Assembly (NCBI GenBank): GCA_023419655.1
Contig: JAEZXP010000048.1
Location: forward strand, 1-7,725
DNA: 7,725 nucleotides
Direction: 5' to 3'
Origin: Bacillota bacterium
GTDB taxonomy: Bacteria > Bacillota > Clostridia > Lachnospirales > Lachnospiraceae
The notes under the pieces were generated by a model that worked only from the letters and a program-made list of their open reading frames with translations, was not told where the DNA came from and searched no databases. Positions 6,646 through 7,725 of the stretch are shown piece by piece (the first letter of the stretch is position 1; the number at the start of each line of letters is the position of its first letter). The position numbers and the translations under genes were made by a program.

Positions 6646-7221
6646 TTAGATTCCTTTTCGGATATCAAGAGGACTTCTAATTTCCAGGGAAACCTCTGAA
6701 AAGTACCTCATTCCTCCGTCACCGGTAGGAGACTGTGCTTCCAAACCTACCTTTATCTTCTTCTGCATCGGAAGATAGCCAAGCCGTGACATCAAAAACT
6801 CCTTGCCGTCCAGAGAATAATGTATGGCAAATACATTGTCCTTCCTTGACATCTGAAGCCATATTTCATTGCTGCTGGTGTTAATACCATTAGCATCATC
6901 CGATTTCTCATTCGTCATAACGGTAACAACTGAATTCGTACCAAGGTCCGTATACTCAAAGCATGCCTTCGCCCAGAGCTTATCATGGTCTAAAGCCAGA
7001 AGAACACAGGCATCATAAGTAGATACAAAATCATGACTCACCTTCGCCCTGAGGATAAAATCCCCTTCTACCTCCTTGTAGAAAAACGGAGCATCTGCTT
7101 TAACATTTCCATCAACAGGATTGACAAAATAATCTGTCTTTGCAGGTGCATATATCTCTATACCACTTTCTGTCTCTTTGTAATCCGTCTCTACTGTCCA
7201 TTTAAAATCCTTAAAATTCAT
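6646..7221 (-). CDS. DUF1349 domain protein with concanavalin A-like fold
   Basis: This 191-residue protein resembles the DUF1349 family, beta-sandwich proteins of the concanavalin A-like lectin/glucanase superfamily with no firmly assigned biochemical role. Recognisable stretches are FFYKEVEGDFILRAKVSHDF (46-65), YDACVLLALDHDKLWAKACFEY (69-90) with the family's conserved Asp-led strand and Trp-x-Lys pattern, and VVTVMTNEKSDDANG (98-112), matching the VVT...SD segment. WLQMSRKDNVFAIHYSLDG (121-139) and KVGLEAQSPTGDG (157-169) follow the usual order. There is no signal peptide or membrane segment, so it is probably cytoplasmic. The ATG at 7221 has AGGAGG (7227-7232) 5 bases upstream. It follows a GNAT gene on the same strand after 139 bp and may be co-transcribed with it. 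Family members often occur near sugar metabolism genes, but nothing here points to a sugar substrate. Confidence 0.82.
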   Translation of the reverse strand: MNFKDFKWTVETDYKETESGIEIYAPAKTDYFVNPVDGNVKADAPFFYKEVEGDFILRAKVSHDFVSTYDACVLLALDHDKLWAKACFEYTDLGTNSVVTVMTNEKSDDANGINTSSNEIWLQMSRKDNVFAIHYSLDGKEFLMSRLGYLPMQKKIKVGLEAQSPTGDGGMRYFSEVSLEIRSPLDIRKGI

Positions 7222-7260
7222 ACTGTCCTCCTATGTTATATTCATATTTTCCTTTATTCC

Positions 7261-7340
7261 TGCGCATATTTTTTGCGCGTCCAAAGTTTGTGCCAAGCGT
7301 GTTCTTTACACTTTGGATTAACACAGGCACAACACTTGTG
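7261..7340. other. Cluster of competing hairpins in the leader between the GNAT and DUF1349 genes
   Basis: Several perfect inverted repeats share or interleave arms. TCCAAAGT (7280-7287) pairs with ACTTTGGA (7310-7317). TTGTGCC (7288-7294) pairs with GGCACAA (7326-7332), extended by GTGTT (7299-7303) with AACAC (7320-7324). CACAA (7328-7332) also pairs with TTGTG (7336-7340) around a 3-base loop. GCGCA (7262-7266) pairs with TGCGC (7274-7278). The first two interleave, with no or almost no connecting bases, so they are probably alternatives rather than a simultaneous pseudoknot. No T-run follows on the minus strand, so none is a convincing terminator. Confidence 0.5.
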
Positions 7341-7360
7341 AGGTTGGAATCGTATTTCTA

Positions 7361-7725
7361 TCAATCTTTCACCTTGCATCCGCATTGGTTTTCATAATTT
7401 CTATATATCATACCATGGGAGTTCATCATACCCAGTCTTTCGTAGAAAGGCTTCAGCTCTATATCACAGCATAAATCAATCATATACAAATTGCCTAATT
7501 CATCAAGCAATCTTTTAACCAATTCTGAACCTATTCCCTGCTTCTGATATCCGGGTAATACCTCTAAAAGAGGAATATATGCAGATAAAATCCCATCACT
7601 AACCGCATTGATAAATCCAACGATTTTATTGTTGTCATCTATTGCTACGATGGATTTATAGCTCTTCTCTAATATCTGCCGATGCTTTTCCTTGCTCGGC
7701 GGATTCGGCCAGCCATCAAAAAAGC
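7361..7725 (-). CDS. GNAT family N-acetyltransferase (5' end cut by window)
   Basis: The frame is open on the minus strand from the window edge to a TGA at 7361-7363, giving 120 visible C-terminal residues. They show the GNAT core: a strand SIVAIDDNNKIVGFINAVSDG (24-44), then the acetyl-CoA-binding motif A, LEVLPGYQKQGIGSELVKRLL (53-73), with the Q-x-x-G-x-G pyrophosphate loop (60-65). After this come a strand MIDLCCD (81-87) and the terminal helix and strand KPFYERLGMMNSHGMIYRNY (91-110), with the common FYERLGM signature. Complete small members are usually about 130-160 residues, so only the first strand and helix are missing. The protein transfers an acetyl group from acetyl-CoA to an amine; the substrate cannot be inferred. 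The tail ends in a short Cys-containing ENQCGCKVKD. It precedes the DUF1349 gene on the same strand. Confidence 0.9.
   Translation of the reverse strand, partial: FFDGWPNPPSKEKHRQILEKSYKSIVAIDDNNKIVGFINAVSDGILSAYIPLLEVLPGYQKQGIGSELVKRLLDELGNLYMIDLCCDIELKPFYERLGMMNSHGMIYRNYENQCGCKVKD

Noticed and set aside
7231..7245. A four-codon mini reading frame (ATG AAT ATA ACA TAG, minus strand) with AAAGGA upstream and its stop overlapping the DUF1349 ribosome-binding site.
   Set aside because: So short a frame arises readily by chance in AT-rich leader DNA, and there is no regulatory codon pattern in it.
7280..7332. A true H-type pseudoknot formed by the two interleaved helices.
   Set aside because: The connecting loops are 0-2 bases where a groove of 8-12 bp would have to be crossed, so both helices are unlikely to form fully together.
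7033..7341. A 102-codon open frame on the + strand.
   Set aside because: It is mostly antisense to the DUF1349 gene, has no ribosome-binding site, and has a Cys/Leu-rich composition unlike a real protein.

Overview
The window looks like a chromosomal segment from a low-to-moderate GC Firmicute, most likely a clostridium of the Lachnospiraceae type. This rests on strong AGGAGG-type Shine-Dalgarno sites, AT-rich intergenic DNA, the codon choices, and the style of the encoded proteins. The genus cannot be fixed from sequence alone. There are seven genes, two cut by the window edges. No phage, transposase, integrase, CRISPR, tRNA or rRNA signal was seen.

Left part (1-3284, + strand): an ABC-2 type exporter operon. 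The C-terminal two-thirds of a NatA-like ATPase overlaps by 11 bp the start of a first NatB-like permease, and a second, paralogous permease follows after 61 bp. The two permeases share the N-terminal MKNN..GW signature, a cytoplasmic EK(S/T)-containing helix and the C-terminal tail layout. They probably form a heterodimeric pore driven by the single ATPase. The substrate is not evident.

Middle (3285-4218): the exporter operon converges on a minus-strand nitroreductase-like gene. Between them is a 191-bp imperfect palindrome of roughly 70 base pairs, the most striking non-coding object here. Upstream of the nitroreductase is a plausible sigma-A promoter, and beyond it the intrinsic terminator of the lysR gene.

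Right part (4219-7725, all minus strand): a partial GNAT acetyltransferase and a DUF1349 (concanavalin-A-fold) protein, then a probable two-gene unit of an O-acetylhomoserine sulfhydrylase (metY) followed 11 bp later by a LysR-type regulator. The lysR ribosome-binding site overlaps the metY stop codon, so the two are likely co-transcribed and the regulator probably controls sulfur amino acid synthesis. The metY leader has a nested dyad near a candidate promoter. The leader between the GNAT and DUF1349 genes has mutually competing hairpins.

No stretch over 300 bp lacks a gene. The genes are ordinary clostridial accessory metabolism and transport. The second-look material is in the intergenic structures; nothing seen amounts to a clear new defence or mobile system.
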